A stretch of DNA of 64,000 bases from CAWKOH01 sp963851245 (GTDB taxonomy: Bacteria > Actinomycetota > Acidimicrobiia > Acidimicrobiales > Palsa-688). The stretch covers positions 310,001 through 374,000 of the forward strand of contig CAWKOH010000009.1 in the NCBI GenBank assembly GCA_963851245.1. The letters are read 5' to 3'. The notes below the pieces were generated by a model. It worked only from the letters and a program-made list of their open reading frames with translations, was not told the DNA's origin and ran no database searches. The position numbers and the translations under genes were made by a program. Shown here piece by piece: positions 63,402-64,000 of the stretch. Positions within the stretch are counted from its first letter, which is position 1. Every line of letters starts with the position of its first letter.

Positions 63402-63857
63402 CAACGGGATCCTTGCGGGAGTGACCCCTAACGCGCGCCCCCGAATCGCGGGCCGATAACGCCCCGAACGCCGGCTAGAGGGTCAGCCGGCGCCAAATGG
63501 GCCTTCAAAGCCCTGTACAGCGGTTCGATTCCGCTCGCCGCCTCAGGGCGTTTCGCACGTCCCCCCAGTCGCTTCTTGCCGGCGGGCTGGCGACTCCCAC
63601 TCCCACGGTCGGCGCTTGGCCGGGTGCAGAGTGGCACGGGTCTCTGCTCCTTTATCGGGTGGATCTTCACATCGTCGCCACGAGGGCTTCATACCGCTTG
63701 CGGGTTGCATCCGTAGGGTTACGAAATCCGCCGCGGTCAACTCGGGCTCCTGCTGGGGTGGCAGCGGCGAGCGGACGTCGTGCCTGAGGAGTCTTGGCGA
63801 AGCACTCACTGTCGGCACGACGTCCGCTGGCGGCCCATACCTCTAACATCTGCCGGC
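63402..63857. other. 456-bp region holding the second att repeat, otherwise empty
   Basis: Apart from the tRNA-derived repeat at 63499-63544, no frame in either direction looks coding; the short frames overlap each other and have no start signals. Confidence 0.5.
63499..63544 (+). repeat. attachment site, duplicated 3' half of tRNA-Cys (attR-like)
   Basis: 46 bp with one mismatch to 60220-60265. The anticodon G is replaced by T, and no 5' tRNA half precedes it, so it is not a functional tRNA. It marks the far end of the integrated element. Confidence 0.85.
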
Positions 63858-64000
63858 GTGCGACGAGGGTCTGTGGCGGCGCTGCCGGTGGCCTTCTGCC
63901 TGATCATCGTCGGCTCTTACCAACACGACCGCCGTGACCCTGATCGGCGCCTTGGTCACAGCGGCCACCGTGGCGACTGCGACGATCGGCCTGGCGGGCA
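63858..64000 (+). CDS. partial membrane or exported protein at the right edge
   Basis: Starts at GTG 63858: VRRGSVAALPVAFCLIIVGS is a signal or membrane segment. It is preceded by TAACAT at 63844-63849 (8 nt). Further on, TTAVTLIGALVTAATVATAT lies in another frame, suggesting a one-base indel near 63915. The gene runs off the window. No function can be proposed. Confidence 0.4.
   Translation, partial: MRRGSVAALPVAFCLIIVGSYQHDRRDPDRRLGHSGHRGDCDDRPGG

Noticed and set aside
63499..63544. Second tRNA-Cys gene
   Set aside because: Only the 3' half is present, with the anticodon changed; it is an attachment-site duplicate.

Overview
The window is high-GC DNA from an actinobacterium. The evidence is mycobacterial-type cholesterol catabolism genes, a BldD-type regulator, a complete hopanoid operon and many apparently leaderless promoters (TAnnnT about 7 nt before ATG or GTG). 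An Acidimicrobiia-like lineage is a reasonable guess, but no rRNA or core phylogenetic marker is present to prove it. Many otherwise intact genes carry single-base frameshifts, several at homopolymers, so indel sequencing or assembly errors are likely in parts of the contig.
Layout. 0-21 kb is mixed accessory and housekeeping content: small proteins, a frameshifted ArsR-AHSA1 regulator, glutathione peroxidase, MscS channel, a patatin and CYP142-like P450 pair, a DUF4118 membrane protein, an APC permease fused to an OB-fold domain, a DUF35/thiolase pair, two AIM24 paralogues, an MFS pump, an APH-like kinase, an aldehyde dehydrogenase, a zincin, an HsaB-like flavin reductase and a secreted glucosaminidase. 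21.5-36.8 kb is a steroid ring C/D (HIP) and side-chain degradation cluster: fadD3, SDRs including an ipdF-like one, fadA6, ipdC, ltp4, DUF35, ipdB, ipdA, echA20, a KstR-like repressor, a second crotonase, and a FadE26/FadE27-like pair behind a near-consensus KstR box. The CYP142-like P450 and the lipid-transfer thiolases elsewhere in the window fit the same pathway.
37-41 kb holds a SNF2 helicase with a small coupled partner and infA, which appears to start at CTG. 41.6-52.5 kb is one minus-strand hopanoid operon read hpnC-hpnD-hpnE-polyprenyl synthase-shc-hpnG/ispH-hpnH-hpnO. It is preceded by a regulator that fuses a MerR-type and a TetR-type DNA-binding domain. The promoter between regulator and operon has a 19-bp spacer carrying one palindrome and a second inverted repeat at the predicted start site, matching the two DNA-binding domains; this is the most interesting regulatory arrangement seen.
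52.5-60 kb holds a pirin, an MBL-fold hydrolase, a BldD homologue, a glycogen debranching enzyme, a Ca2+/H+ exchanger and thiC with a TPP riboswitch. At 60.2-63.5 kb a 3.3-kb mini-element sits in tRNA-Cys: it is bounded by 46-bp direct repeats of the tRNA 3' half and carries an integrase, a recombinase fragment and two small gene pairs resembling toxin-antitoxin modules. The last 450 bp hold little until a partial membrane or exported protein at the right edge.
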